64,000 bases of DNA from Brachybacterium massiliense (GCF_900184245.1 NZ_FXXB01000007.1:310001-374000), one strand, 5' to 3'; shown: positions 44,099-51,242, numbered from the stretch's first letter. Notes: generated by a model from the letters alone, not told the origin. Numbers and translations are program-made.

Positions 44099-44365
44099 CT
44101 ACACCGCGCCCTGGAGTCGGTGGGCAAACATCTCCTGCCAGGCGACGGGATCGACCATCGTCTGACCGGACGCCGGATCTTCGCCGTCCCGGTCGATCAT
44201 CCATGTGGAGAGGACTCCCCACGCCGCTGTGACGAGGCGACGGGGCAGAGGGTGGCCTCGGTGCCCGAGGAGTCGTACGGTGCCGTCCTGGTGGACGCGA
44301 GCACGGGCGTCCACGACGCCGAGGGGGATCACGATGGTGTGGGCGAGGGTGTTCTCAGTAGTCAT
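44099..44365 (-). CDS. Hypothetical protein of the element
   Basis: 88 residues from the ATG at 44365; an in-frame TTG at 44401 is an alternative. The sequence (HTIVIPLGVVDARARVHQDG, HPLPRRLVTAAWGVLSTWMIDRDG) is soluble, without a recognised motif. Codon choice fits coding. It is the only minus-strand gene of the left end, directed toward attL, and lies between a terminator and the tandem repeats, which may hold its promoter. Confidence 0.5.
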   Translation of the reverse strand: MTTENTLAHTIVIPLGVVDARARVHQDGTVRLLGHRGHPLPRRLVTAAWGVLSTWMIDRDGEDPASGQTMVDPVAWQEMFAHRLQGAV

Positions 44366-44556
44366 GACGCCATCGTTGCTGCGGGCGTTCGCGCTGGTCA
44401 AGCCCCAGATTGACGCATGCCGAGGTGCGCCCGCGTCGCCCTGCTGCTGGCGTCGGCACCTCGGTTTGCGGTCGCCGCTGGACGTTGCGCGAGGCCCCAG
44501 CGGGGCGGGGCGCTCGAGGTTGGCACCCGTGCCTGTGTCTGCTGGAGTGCCAGGCC

Positions 44557-44900
44557 GTTATCGTTTTGTGATCCGCTTTTGCCCAGGCTTTGCGAGTCAC
44601 CCCCACCTCGCACCCGTTCTATATAGGTAGAGGGACCTCACTGGGGCACTCCCTGCCGGGCTCCAAGCGGACCGAGGCCCCTACTGTTATCGCTTCGTTA
44701 TCGCGATTTGACCGTTCCTTGCAGGAGTACCCCCACCTCCAACAGTGACTATCTAAGTAGAGGGCGACCTCACTGGAGCGCCCCCTACCGGACTCCAGGC
44801 GGACCGAGGTCTCTACTGTTATCGCTTCGTGATCGCGATTTGACCGTTCCTTGCAGGAGTACCCCCACCTCGGGCGGACTCTATATAGGTAGAGGGGGTC
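44557..44900. repeat. Three ~130-bp tandem repeat units (iteron-like)
   Basis: Units begin at 44557, 44686 and 44818 (periods 129 and 132); the third stops after about 80 bases. Each has, in order, GTTATCG-TTCG-type repeats, TTGCAGGAGTACCCCCACCT (exact in units 2 and 3), and an AT-rich CTATATAGGTAGAGGG (CTATCTAAGTAGAGGG in unit 2). Inside units 2 and 3, TTATCGC repeats 11 bases apart, one helical turn. The block is much lower in GC than its surroundings. Confidence 0.85.
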
Positions 44901-44930
44901 GCAGAGAGCCCCGGCCACTCCACCCACACC

Positions 44931-44960
44931 AGCGCTTCCGCACCAGCGGGGGCGCTTTTT
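44931..44960 (+). terminator. Terminator 1 in the operon leader
   Basis: AGCGCTTCCGC / GCGGGGGCGCT stem (two G-T pairs) followed by a run of five T, an unusually classical intrinsic terminator for this genome. Confidence 0.75.
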
Positions 44961-45017
44961 CCATGCCCTCACGACAACGGACGCATGGCGTCCGTCCCCA
45001 CGACTTGCTGCACACCA

Positions 45018-45050
45018 GGCCCCGGCGCACTCCAGCGCCCGGGGCCTTTC
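45018..45050 (+). terminator. Terminator 2 in the operon leader
   Basis: GGCCCCGGCGC pairs with GCGCCCGGGGCC (one bulge), then TTTCTC, ending 11 bases before the ribosome site of the next gene. Confidence 0.7.
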
Positions 45051-45072
45051 TCATCCCCACGGAAGGAACACC

Positions 45073-45285
45073 ATGGATATCACCTACGCCCCTGCGGTCC
45101 GTGACCGCCTGCTCACCACGCCCCAGGTCTCCGACCTCACCGGGCTGGCCGTCGCCACCCTCCAGAACATGCGGTCCCGAGGCCAGGGGGAGGGTCCCCG
45201 CTTCGTCAAGATCGGACGCGCTGTGCGCTACCGGGAGTCAGACTGCCTGGAGTGGATCGAGGCCCTGGGATCGGAAGCCGCGTGA
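45073..45285 (+). CDS. AlpA/excisionase-like DNA-binding protein
   Basis: 70 residues. MerR-type helix-turn-helix of the HTH_17 (excisionase/AlpA) family: LLTTPQVSDLTGLAVATLQNMRSRGQGEGPRFVKIGRAVRYRESDCLEWI spans residues 13-62. Such proteins steer excision by the element's integrase or activate its genes. The ribosome site GGAAGGA lies five bases before the ATG. Its stop overlaps the next start (GTGA), so it heads a coupled operon. Likely recombination directionality factor. Confidence 0.85.
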   Translation: MDITYAPAVRDRLLTTPQVSDLTGLAVATLQNMRSRGQGEGPRFVKIGRAVRYRESDCLEWIEALGSEAA

Positions 45286-45923
45286 ACATCGAGAAGCTGC
45301 ACTCAGGCATCGCCTGGGACGAAACCACGGAGACCTACGCCGTCGCCCTCGGAGGCAACGTGCTGGGCCACTTCCCCACGCACCTCCAGGCGCTCCGTGC
45401 GCTGGAGAACGGCACCGGGCACACGCTGGGAGAGCCCGGCCCTACAGCCACCCGAGAGCAGATCGGGGCCATGCTCCAGGAGCCGCCCACAGGGACTCCC
45501 AGTGCTGTCCCCGCCCAGCGTTCCACGCCCTACAGGGAGGCGCTGTCCCGTCTCCGCGCTGAGTGCGAGGAGTGCGCCGAGGGCACCAGTAGGCCGGAGC
45601 ACGTCGGACAGCTCTCCTGGCACGAGTGGGGTCACCTTCTGGACGGCGCTCCCACCGAGTCCCGGTGCACGTGCGGAACGAAGCTCCGGAGCGGTCCCCG
45701 GCTCTGGCACTGCGGAGGCTGTCACGAGACGTTCTCGGGCGAAGACGCATTCATGCGCCACCGTCGCGGGCCGGGCGATGCCCGCTACTGCCTGGAGCCT
45801 CGGAGCACTGGGAGGGAGCGGGACTGGTGGACCGCGCAGGGCGTCTGGCACTACGGACCCCGGCGCGACGTTCGCGGCCCGTCAGAGGCGAGCACTCCCA
45901 CCGTCGTGCCCGTCGCCGCGTAG
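45282..45923 (+). CDS. FDXHR-type zinc-finger protein of the element
   Basis: 213 residues from GTG 45282. Residues about 3-45 resemble a short beta-rich module (DETTETYAVALGGNVLGHFPTHLQALRAL). Residues 127-170 contain Cys/His pairs: CTCGTKL, LWHCGGCHETFSGEDAFMRHRRG and ARYCLEP, the pattern of the FDXHR putative zinc-binding proteins common in actinophages, with FM in place of the FD. Probably a DNA- or protein-binding regulator. It overlaps the excisionase-like gene by four bases. Confidence 0.75.
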   Translation: MNIEKLHSGIAWDETTETYAVALGGNVLGHFPTHLQALRALENGTGHTLGEPGPTATREQIGAMLQEPPTGTPSAVPAQRSTPYREALSRLRAECEECAEGTSRPEHVGQLSWHEWGHLLDGAPTESRCTCGTKLRSGPRLWHCGGCHETFSGEDAFMRHRRGPGDARYCLEPRSTGRERDWWTAQGVWHYGPRRDVRGPSEASTPTVVPVAA

Positions 45924-46054
45924 GCGGCACCTGCTCCACACCACAGGGAGGCAGGTGCTCCGCACCTACTTCCGTCGGGAGCGGACGCGGAGCGTCCGAC
46001 TCCCTCGCCACCGAACTACCCGGGCGCGAGCATGCCCGGATTCAAGGAGTCCGC
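45924..46054. other. Spacer with two hairpins inside the operon
   Basis: 131 bases. AGGTGCTCCGCACCT (45953-45967) and a longer stem CGGACGC-GGA-GCGTCCG flanked by GGGAG/CTCCC (45977-46003) could attenuate transcription or protect mRNA ends. No T tract follows. Confidence 0.4.
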
Positions 46055-46360
46055 TTGGACATCACGACACACATCACCGCCTGGCGCGAGCGGGAAGCGC
46101 GACCGTACCGCGCCCATCTGCTGCACGTCCTCACCATCGCCCACGCCGACGAGGCGGGCGTCTGGGAGCCGAGCACGAAGGTCGGCCTACGACGAGCGCT
46201 GGCGCACCGTGACCAGCCCGACGGGGAGGCGTGCGAGGCCGAGGTGCGGACTGCACTGTCCCACTGCATCGCCCAGGGAGTCCTACGGGAGGACTCCACC
46301 ATCACGCGGCTGATCCTCACCGGATCGGCTGCACCTACCACCACCGAGGAGAACCGATGA
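46055..46360 (+). CDS. Small winged-helix-like protein of the element
   Basis: 101 residues from a TTG at 46055, chosen because AAGGAG lies six bases upstream; the longer upstream frame crosses the zinc-finger gene. Content such as RAHLLHVLTIAHADEAGVWEPSTKVGLRRAL and LSHCIAQGVLREDSTITRLILTG reads as a helix-turn-helix plus wing. No named family. It overlaps the next ATG (ATGA). Confidence 0.6.
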   Translation: MDITTHITAWREREARPYRAHLLHVLTIAHADEAGVWEPSTKVGLRRALAHRDQPDGEACEAEVRTALSHCIAQGVLREDSTITRLILTGSAAPTTTEENR

Positions 46361-46926
46361 GCAAGAAGAAGCCGAGCACCATCGCCGGAGAGCGCCTGGC
46401 CGAGATTCAGGGTGCCGTCAAGGCCCACGAGGAGCGCGAGCAGGCGCTCGCCCTGGAGGTCGAGGAGCACCAGCGCAAGGCCGTCGCCGGAGACCTGGAC
46501 TACGACGCCCTGCGGGCCATTCAGGCCGAGGCGGAACTGTCGGCAGAACGGCGATGGCTGGAGGTTCAGCGGCCCCACGAGGTCGAGGCGAGGAAGGTGC
46601 ACGAGTCCTTCGTCCTCGCCGAGCAGATCGGTGACCCGCACGCCCAGCGCGAGGCCCTGAGCGTCAAGCGTGCCGCGACCGTCGAGGGCATCCGCTCTCT
46701 GCTCGCCGAGTACGCCGAGGCGGTCACCGCGTACAACTCCACTCTGACCGAGCACATCGGCACCGCCCGCCGCGCTGGGCTGATCGAGGAGCAGGCGGAC
46801 CCGACGCTTCCCGTCCTCATGGGAGGCGGGGAGTACGGACACCCGCGCCGACTGGTGGTCGGGGGCGAGCACTTCGTCACCGTCACCGCGAACACCGACG
46901 AGATCATCCGGGAGGCCCGCCGATGA
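46357..46926 (+). CDS. Coiled-coil protein of the element, unknown
   Basis: 189 residues. Residues about 10-135 are charged and helical (AEIQGAVKAHEEREQALALEVEEHQRKAV, SAERRWLEVQRPHEVEARKV), predicting a long coiled coil. The C-terminus (PVLMGGGEYGHPRRLVVGGEHFVTVTANTDEIIREARR) looks folded. I recognise no family. It is coupled by four-base overlaps to genes on both sides, and its partner is probably the next product. Confidence 0.7.
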   Translation: MSKKKPSTIAGERLAEIQGAVKAHEEREQALALEVEEHQRKAVAGDLDYDALRAIQAEAELSAERRWLEVQRPHEVEARKVHESFVLAEQIGDPHAQREALSVKRAATVEGIRSLLAEYAEAVTAYNSTLTEHIGTARRAGLIEEQADPTLPVLMGGGEYGHPRRLVVGGEHFVTVTANTDEIIREARR

Positions 46927-47648
46927 GCACCACCTCGAAGACCACTACCCCTGCCCTGCTGACCGAGGCGACCGAGGCCGAGGTCTCCGAGGCCCTGCTG
47001 CGCCACGCCACGAGGAACTACCCGGGCGCGGCCCTGGTGGAGCACCAGGGCGTCGTCCCTCCCGTGGGGCCGGAGCACGTGACCTACCGTCTCGGGGCAC
47101 TGGAGGTGGAGGAACTGGGCTGGTCGGCCGGCGGGGCCAAGGTCTCCCAGCGGATCGACGTGTGGGCTCCCGAGATGGTGGAGCGAGGCGCGAGCACCAG
47201 CACGACCGGCGCCGCCCACGCGGACCTCGGGAAGATCGAGCAGAGGGTGCGACAGGCGTCTCTGAGCGACGGGACGACCGTCCTCTCGGGCGTCTACTCC
47301 GTCGAGGTGTTCCCCTTCGTGCCGCTGATCGAGGGGCGCGAGGAGCAGGCCGCTCGTGTGGCCCTCGGGGACAGGCACCGAGGCCGGAAGGTGACCGAGG
47401 TCGGCCCCGTCGAGGGCACCCCCGAGCACCGGCACCAGGTGGTCGAGCTCTCGCTCTCCACGGGCGGTGACGTGCGCGGCGCACTCCAGGAGCTGCGCGG
47501 GATGAGCACTGCTGCGGGCTACGTCGCCGAGGTCGGAGAGCTGGACCGCTGGGCCGATGCCATCGGGGACTCTGTCGCCGCCGCAACTCCCTCCAGGGAG
47601 CGCGTCGTCATCCTGGCCGGTGTGCTGCTGGAGTGGAGGGAGGCGTGA
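46923..47648 (+). CDS. Unknown 241-residue protein of the element
   Basis: Soluble, mixed alpha/beta. Notable stretches are ALVEHQGVVPPVGPEHVTYRLGALEVEELGW, GVYSVEVFPFVPLIEG and HRHQVVELSLSTGGDVRGAL, with a helical end. No catalytic motif, nucleotide-binding loop or Cys cluster is apparent. It overlaps the coiled-coil gene (ATGA) and the next HTH gene (GTGA). Coupling and size make it a likely functional partner of the coiled-coil protein. Confidence 0.68.
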   Translation: MSTTSKTTTPALLTEATEAEVSEALLRHATRNYPGAALVEHQGVVPPVGPEHVTYRLGALEVEELGWSAGGAKVSQRIDVWAPEMVERGASTSTTGAAHADLGKIEQRVRQASLSDGTTVLSGVYSVEVFPFVPLIEGREEQAARVALGDRHRGRKVTEVGPVEGTPEHRHQVVELSLSTGGDVRGALQELRGMSTAAGYVAEVGELDRWADAIGDSVAAATPSRERVVILAGVLLEWREA

Positions 47649-47926
47649 GCGTGGACCTGTTCCCCCGCGAGCGGCAAGTCCTGCGCGCTCTCCGCTTCCT
47701 CGTGGACGACGAGAGCAAGGTGACCGTCTCTCAGCGGGACCTCGCCACGGCGCTGGGCTGGCGACGACACAGCGGCATGCGGAACGACATCCGCTCGCTG
47801 GAGCGGCACGGGCTAGTCCGCGTGTATCGCAACGGACCGGATCACCAGCGCCGCCCCTGCACCTTCGAGGTCACCGCCCTGGGGCACGAGGTGACCGAGG
47901 CGGCACTAGAGAGGAGCGCGGCATGA
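47645..47926 (+). CDS. Winged-helix protein 1 of the element
   Basis: 93 residues from GTG 47645, overlapping the preceding stop. RQVLRALRFLVDDESKVTVSQRDLATALGWRRHSGMRNDIRSLERHGLVRVYRN is a MarR/ArsR-like winged helix with the recognition helix near RRHSGMRNDI and a wing before CTFEVTALG (residues about 10-62). It resembles the next two products in layout, so these may be paralogues acting on related sites. Confidence 0.75.
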   Translation: MSVDLFPRERQVLRALRFLVDDESKVTVSQRDLATALGWRRHSGMRNDIRSLERHGLVRVYRNGPDHQRRPCTFEVTALGHEVTEAALERSAA

Positions 47927-48174
47927 GCGGGGCGACTACCGACATGCACCCCGGCGAGCGCCTGCTGCTGTACGTCCTGCGCGAGCTGGACGACGGCTCG
48001 GGCAAGGTCACCACGACGCACGGTGACCTCGCAAGGCGGTGCGGCTGGAGCGCACGGTACACGGTGCGTAAGCGCCTGCACGGACTGGAGGACCGGGGCC
48101 TGCTCACCATCGGCAGGAACGTGGACGAGTACGGCTCCACTCTCGCGAACACCTACACGCTCAGGAAGGGCTGA
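47923..48174 (+). CDS. Winged-helix protein 2 of the element
   Basis: 83 residues. GERLLLYVLRELDDGSGKVTTTHGDLARRCGWSARYTVRKRLHGLEDRGLLTIGRN is again a winged helix, parallel to the previous protein (KVT, DLA, GW and LE-x-x-GL in the same places). Its ATG overlaps the preceding stop. Function unknown; a transcription or replication regulator is likely. Confidence 0.75.
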   Translation: MSGATTDMHPGERLLLYVLRELDDGSGKVTTTHGDLARRCGWSARYTVRKRLHGLEDRGLLTIGRNVDEYGSTLANTYTLRKG

Positions 48175-48177
48175 TCC

Positions 48178-48774
48178 ATGCTCACGAACGGTTCCCCCGC
48201 TGGGGCGAACGTCTATGACATCGACTGGAACGGGAGACCGGCGCGCATCGTAGACCGGGACCACCACCGGCACGTACCCGCGACCGAGGGCGACGGCTGG
48301 GACGTTCACCCCGAGGGCAACGGCTGGCGCATCATCGAGTATGCGCCCGTCGCCACCCCGGCACCCGAGGTGGACACGACGCCCGAGCCTGCGCCCGTAA
48401 GCCCTGCACCCGCGCCGCCGAGAGCGGAGGCGGCGACCACTCCGAGGCCGAGGGGAAAGACGCCGCGGAAGTTCGAGTTCAGGGAGGCGCTGCGGGGGCG
48501 GATCGGGAGCGGTGACCACCAGATCACCCGGACCGAATATGTGGCGCTGGGGATGCTGGAGACGTACGCCAACGCTGACCTCACCAACGCACACCCAGGG
48601 CACGCCCGCCTGGCCGATGACCTCGGCTACACCGGGGCCAACGCTCAGCGGACTGTGCGCGAGCTGCTGGCGTCACTCGCCCGGAAGGGGTACGTCGTCG
48701 TCACGCGCAAGGGTTCCAGCATCGGGGGCAACGTGCCGACGGCGTACAGGCTCACCCTTCCCGAGTGGGGGTAG
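48178..48774 (+). CDS. Winged-helix protein with basic linker (replication-initiator-like)
   Basis: 198 residues, RBS GGAAGGG. N-terminal 60 residues form a small beta domain (VYDIDWNGRPARIVDRDHHRHV), then a Pro/Ala/Glu linker, a basic patch (PRPRGKTPRKFEF) and a C-terminal winged helix (ITRTEYVALGMLETYANADLTNAHPGHARLADDLGYTGANAQRTVRELLASLARKGYV, about 122-180). This last fold is typical of phage replisome organisers and plasmid Rep proteins. The 23-bp repeats that start five bases after its stop could be its binding sites (inference). Confidence 0.7.
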   Translation: MLTNGSPAGANVYDIDWNGRPARIVDRDHHRHVPATEGDGWDVHPEGNGWRIIEYAPVATPAPEVDTTPEPAPVSPAPAPPRAEAATTPRPRGKTPRKFEFREALRGRIGSGDHQITRTEYVALGMLETYANADLTNAHPGHARLADDLGYTGANAQRTVRELLASLARKGYVVVTRKGSSIGGNVPTAYRLTLPEWG

Positions 48775-48779
48775 AGGTC

Positions 48780-48888
48780 AGGGGCACCACGCCCCTCCCC
48801 CTGGTAATTCAGAGCACCGGGGGGGAGGGGCACCACGCCCCTAGGGTCAGGGGCGCCACGCCCCTAGGGTCAGGGGCGCCACGCCCCT
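48780..48888. repeat. Four hairpin repeats AGGGGC(A/G)CCACGCCCCT
   Basis: 17-base copies at 48780, 48826, 48849 and 48872, so the last three have a 23-base period and the first is two periods away. Each folds into a 6-bp stem with a five-base loop. Confidence 0.88.
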
Positions 48889-48890
48889 CC

Positions 48891-48919
48891 TACCAGTGCA
48901 CTACCAGTGCACTACCAGT
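48891..48919. repeat. 11-bp tandem repeats TACCAGTGCAC
   Basis: Two full copies and a partial third, one helical turn apart, containing the palindrome GTGCAC. They follow the hairpin repeats directly. Confidence 0.85.
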
Positions 48920-49221
48920 TGGCCCCTGAGAATGACGGGCTGCGCCCCTAGCGGGGCTCGCCCGGCGGCGACCACCAGAGGAGGAATCGGGTAGCGCTAG
49001 CGCCTGGCGCAAGGCCTTGCCCTTCGCCTGGTCCTCGCCCTCTCTTCATCTGGTCTCTGCTCCAGGCGCTAGGACATGCCGCCCGCACGGCAGGTGCCCC
49101 GGCTGCCGCCGGGCACCGCCGATCCGGGATGCATCGCTAGCGTTAAGGGACCAGCACCAGGCGCTTGCCCTTGCCCCGGTCGCCGCCCTGCTCCACCTCG
49201 GTCCCCGCCAACATCTTTCTG

Positions 49222-49485
49222 TCAGCATGGTAAAAAGTTTGTGAAGGTTCTAGCCCACCTGCTCCCACCTGCACGGACGCCCTCTAGGTGTGCGATCCCG
49301 TCGACTTTGGAACCCGTAGCGATCCTGGCTTGCTGGGGCGCTCCGGGGGGAGGAATCGCGCCTAGGGGGTCATCCCCCTGGGGTGTGGGGCCGGCGGCGA
49401 GCGCGACGCCCTGCTGGACGTGCTCCAGGAGCCGTTTCCTGGCCCTCAGAGCGACCTCGGAACGCTCGTCCGCCGTCGGGTCCAC
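49222..49485 (-). CDS. Possible small gene, unknown
   Basis: 87 residues from GTG 49485. The first 35 residues (ADERSEVALRARKRLLEHVQQGV) have natural composition and high third-position GC; the rest is less convincing and includes a rare TTA codon near the end. No ribosome site is evident. It may be a decayed gene of the element. Confidence 0.28.
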   Translation of the reverse strand: MDPTADERSEVALRARKRLLEHVQQGVALAAGPTPQGDDPLGAIPPPGAPQQARIATGSKVDGIAHLEGVRAGGSRWARTFTNFLPC

Positions 49486-49715
49486 CTTGCATCGGGAGGG
49501 CGCTTGAACGGGCGCACAGAGGCTCGAGCCCTCACGTCTGCGGAACGCTGGGACGGGTCAACGCTGGAGCGGAGCACGGGTGCATCTGGCCCTCGGGTCC
49601 ACCTGCGCCACGCCGTCGCGTCTACGGCCCGGCGGGGCCATCGGCTGCACCCTGCTGCGCTCGCCGTAGGCGCGAGCCCACCTCGAGGCCGGCGACCTCG
49701 AAACCACTCGAGCAC

Positions 49716-49745
49716 TTGCAATCCGTCACCGCTTTGGTCTAGTCT
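49716..49745 (+). promoter_or_regulatory. int promoter with internal 14-bp motif
   Basis: TTGCAA (49716-49721), 18 bases, TAGTCT (49740-49745), then six bases to the ATG. CGTCACCGCTTTGG (49724-49737), the reverse of CCAAAGCGGTGACG, fills the spacer between -35 and -10. Confidence 0.7.
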
Positions 49746-49751
49746 CGAGCC

Positions 49752-51155
49752 ATGGCACGCACACCACTTCGACCGGGAAAGCCCGGCAACATCATCGTTA
49801 CCGCCTTCGATGCCGAGGGCACCAAGCTCGAGTCCGGCCCCATCACGCGCAAGGTCCCGGGCGCGGACACCTACCAGGCACGCGCCCGAGCGGGCATCGC
49901 CGAGGGCGTCACCAAGCAAGTGCAGGGCTCAAGGGCGAGCACTCCCACGAAGGCGAAGCAGGCGCTCCAGGACCGCATCGACGCACTGGTGGCCGAGGCC
50001 GAGGAACAGGCCGAGGCGCGCAAATATGCGGGCGTCCCTCGGGAGTGGACGGCCTTTGCGAAGAACCATCGCGAGTACGTGCTCAGCGATGATGCGGACT
50101 ACTCGGACGGCACCCAGCGCATCTATCGCGAGGCGCTGGATAGGTACTTCCTCGAGCCGGGGCACCGCTTCGACGGTCGCCGCCTGGACGACATCACGCA
50201 CGGCGAACTGCGGGACTGGCTCCAGGACATCGCGAACACGCGGGGCAACGGTGCCGCACACACCGCAGGGTCTCTGCTGGGCGTCATCTACCGTCGCGCC
50301 CTCGCCTACGGCGTCGTGACCGCTGACCCTGCTGCACGCCTGGGGAAGGTCAAGCGCTCCCGTCGCACGGAGGACCGTCTGCGCCTCGAGGCCGAGGCGA
50401 AGGCGAAGGCCGAGGGCAAGGAACTGCGCGCAGAGACGGATCATCAGCGGGCACTCTCGAGGGAGGACATCGCCCGCCTGTTCGCTCACCTCGAGGGGAG
50501 CAAGGTCGCGAAGCGCAACAGCATGGTCGACATCGCCCTGGTGATGTTCGGGACGGGCCTTCGCATCGGTGAGGCGCTGGCGCTCACGTGGGAGCACGTC
50601 CATCTCAAGGGCTCTCGTCCATCCGTGACCGTCGCCGCCACGGTGGTCCGCAAGGAAGGGACGGGCCTGTACCTCCAGCCGCACACCAAGACGGCGAACG
50701 GTATGCGCACTGTCCCCATCGCCCCGGCGCTGGCATCGGTCCTCGAGGCCCGCAAGGTGAAGGATCGGGAGCGCGCTCGCCTCGAGGAGTCCTGGAATCC
50801 CCTGGGGCTGGTGTTCCCCTCGGAGCGTGGCACCATCCGCGACACGTCCAACATTCACAACAGGTTCCGCAAGGCGTTCGACCACGAAGCCGTGAGCCTC
50901 GAGTGGGCCACGCCCCACGCCTTCCGGCGCACCTACGCGACCAACCTCCTCCTCAACGGTGAGTCTCCCGTCGCCGTGGCCGCTCTGCTGGGGCACACCG
51001 ATCCGGCGTTCACGCTCAAGACATACGGCGATTGGAAGAGCACCCCGGACATCGCCGGGACGGTGCTCGAGGGCCTATTCTCGGTCACCGCCGACACCAA
51101 AGCGGTGACGAAAGCGGTAACCGAGGGTCGGACAGTCGAGCAGATCGAGGCATAA
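49752..51155 (+). CDS. int: Tyrosine recombinase (integrase) of the element
   Basis: 467 residues. An N-terminal arm-binding/SAM-like region (about 100-200; WTAFAKNHREYVL, THGELRDWLQDI) and a catalytic domain with R271 (FGTGLRIGEAL), K313 (HTKTANGMRTVPI), H389-x-x-R392 (TPHAFRRTYAT), H415 (LLGHTDPAF) and nucleophile Y425 (LKTYGDW). It integrates into the 3' end of tRNA-Thr immediately downstream. The 3' end of the gene contains the 14-bp motif found at the left end and in its own promoter. The start is leaderless by position. Confidence 0.95.
   Translation: MARTPLRPGKPGNIIVTAFDAEGTKLESGPITRKVPGADTYQARARAGIAEGVTKQVQGSRASTPTKAKQALQDRIDALVAEAEEQAEARKYAGVPREWTAFAKNHREYVLSDDADYSDGTQRIYREALDRYFLEPGHRFDGRRLDDITHGELRDWLQDIANTRGNGAAHTAGSLLGVIYRRALAYGVVTADPAARLGKVKRSRRTEDRLRLEAEAKAKAEGKELRAETDHQRALSREDIARLFAHLEGSKVAKRNSMVDIALVMFGTGLRIGEALALTWEHVHLKGSRPSVTVAATVVRKEGTGLYLQPHTKTANGMRTVPIAPALASVLEARKVKDRERARLEESWNPLGLVFPSERGTIRDTSNIHNRFRKAFDHEAVSLEWATPHAFRRTYATNLLLNGESPVAVAALLGHTDPAFTLKTYGDWKSTPDIAGTVLEGLFSVTADTKAVTKAVTEGRTVEQIEA
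51097..51110. repeat. 14-bp motif CCAAAGCGGTGACG inside the 3' end of int
   Basis: Exact copy of 43967-43980, in direct orientation, 58 bases from attR. A second partial unit AAAGCGGTAAC follows. Confidence 0.85.
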
Positions 51156-51167
51156 AGCCTGGTCATC

Positions 51168-51205
51168 GAGCTGGAGACGGGAATCGAACCCGCAACCACC
51201 TGTTT
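51168..51205. repeat. attR, 38-bp core
   Basis: Identical to attL at 43828-43865; it forms the 3' half of the intact tRNA-Thr gene. Confidence 0.92.
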
Positions 51206-51240
51206 ACAAGACAGGTGCGCTACCGTTGCGCCACTCCAGC
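51169..51240 (-). tRNA. tRNA-Thr (UGU)
   Basis: Acceptor GCTGGAG/CTCCAGC, D-arm GCGC/GCGC, anticodon stem CCTGT/ACAGG around loop CTTGTAA (anticodon UGU), T-arm GCGGG-TTCGATT-CCCGT, discriminator T. CCA is not encoded. Its 3' part is supplied by the integrated element. Confidence 0.95.
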
Positions 51241-51242
51241 GG

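Larger units (their letters stand above)
48920..49751. other. Long, mostly non-coding block before int
   Basis: About 830 bases. TAGCGCCTGG (48998-49007) is complementary to CCAGGCGCTA (49062-49071), and GCGCTAGCGC (48994-49003) is a palindrome, so a structured RNA or protein-bound site is possible. GTTCTAGCCCAC at about 49247-49258 repeats a sequence near attL (about 43925-43936). Only one weak ORF candidate is present. Confidence 0.5.
43828..51205. mobile_element. Integrated element in tRNA-Thr(UGU), 7.3 kb
   Basis: Bounded by an identical 38-base direct repeat (43828-43865 and 51168-51205) that is the 3' part of tRNA-Thr. The right copy completes the intact tRNA; the left is the displaced original 3' end. 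Inside: tyrosine integrase next to attR, AlpA-like gene, FDXHR protein, small coupled genes and large repeat-rich non-coding blocks. No recognised replication initiator, conjugation, capsid, terminase, restriction or toxin gene. It is either a satellite of a phage or conjugative element, or a reduced ICE/prophage remnant. Confidence 0.9.

Noticed and set aside
44708..45562. 284-codon frame running through the tandem repeats and two terminators
   Set aside because: It crosses both terminators and the excisionase-like gene in another frame; the product is low-complexity.
45626..46054. Long 5' extension of the small winged-helix gene
   Set aside because: It overlaps the zinc-finger gene in another frame; AAGGAG plus TTG at 46055 gives a better start.
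48780..48919. CRISPR array
   Set aside because: Repeats are 17 bases with gaps of only 6 bases (29 once), gaps are not unique spacers, and no cas gene is present.
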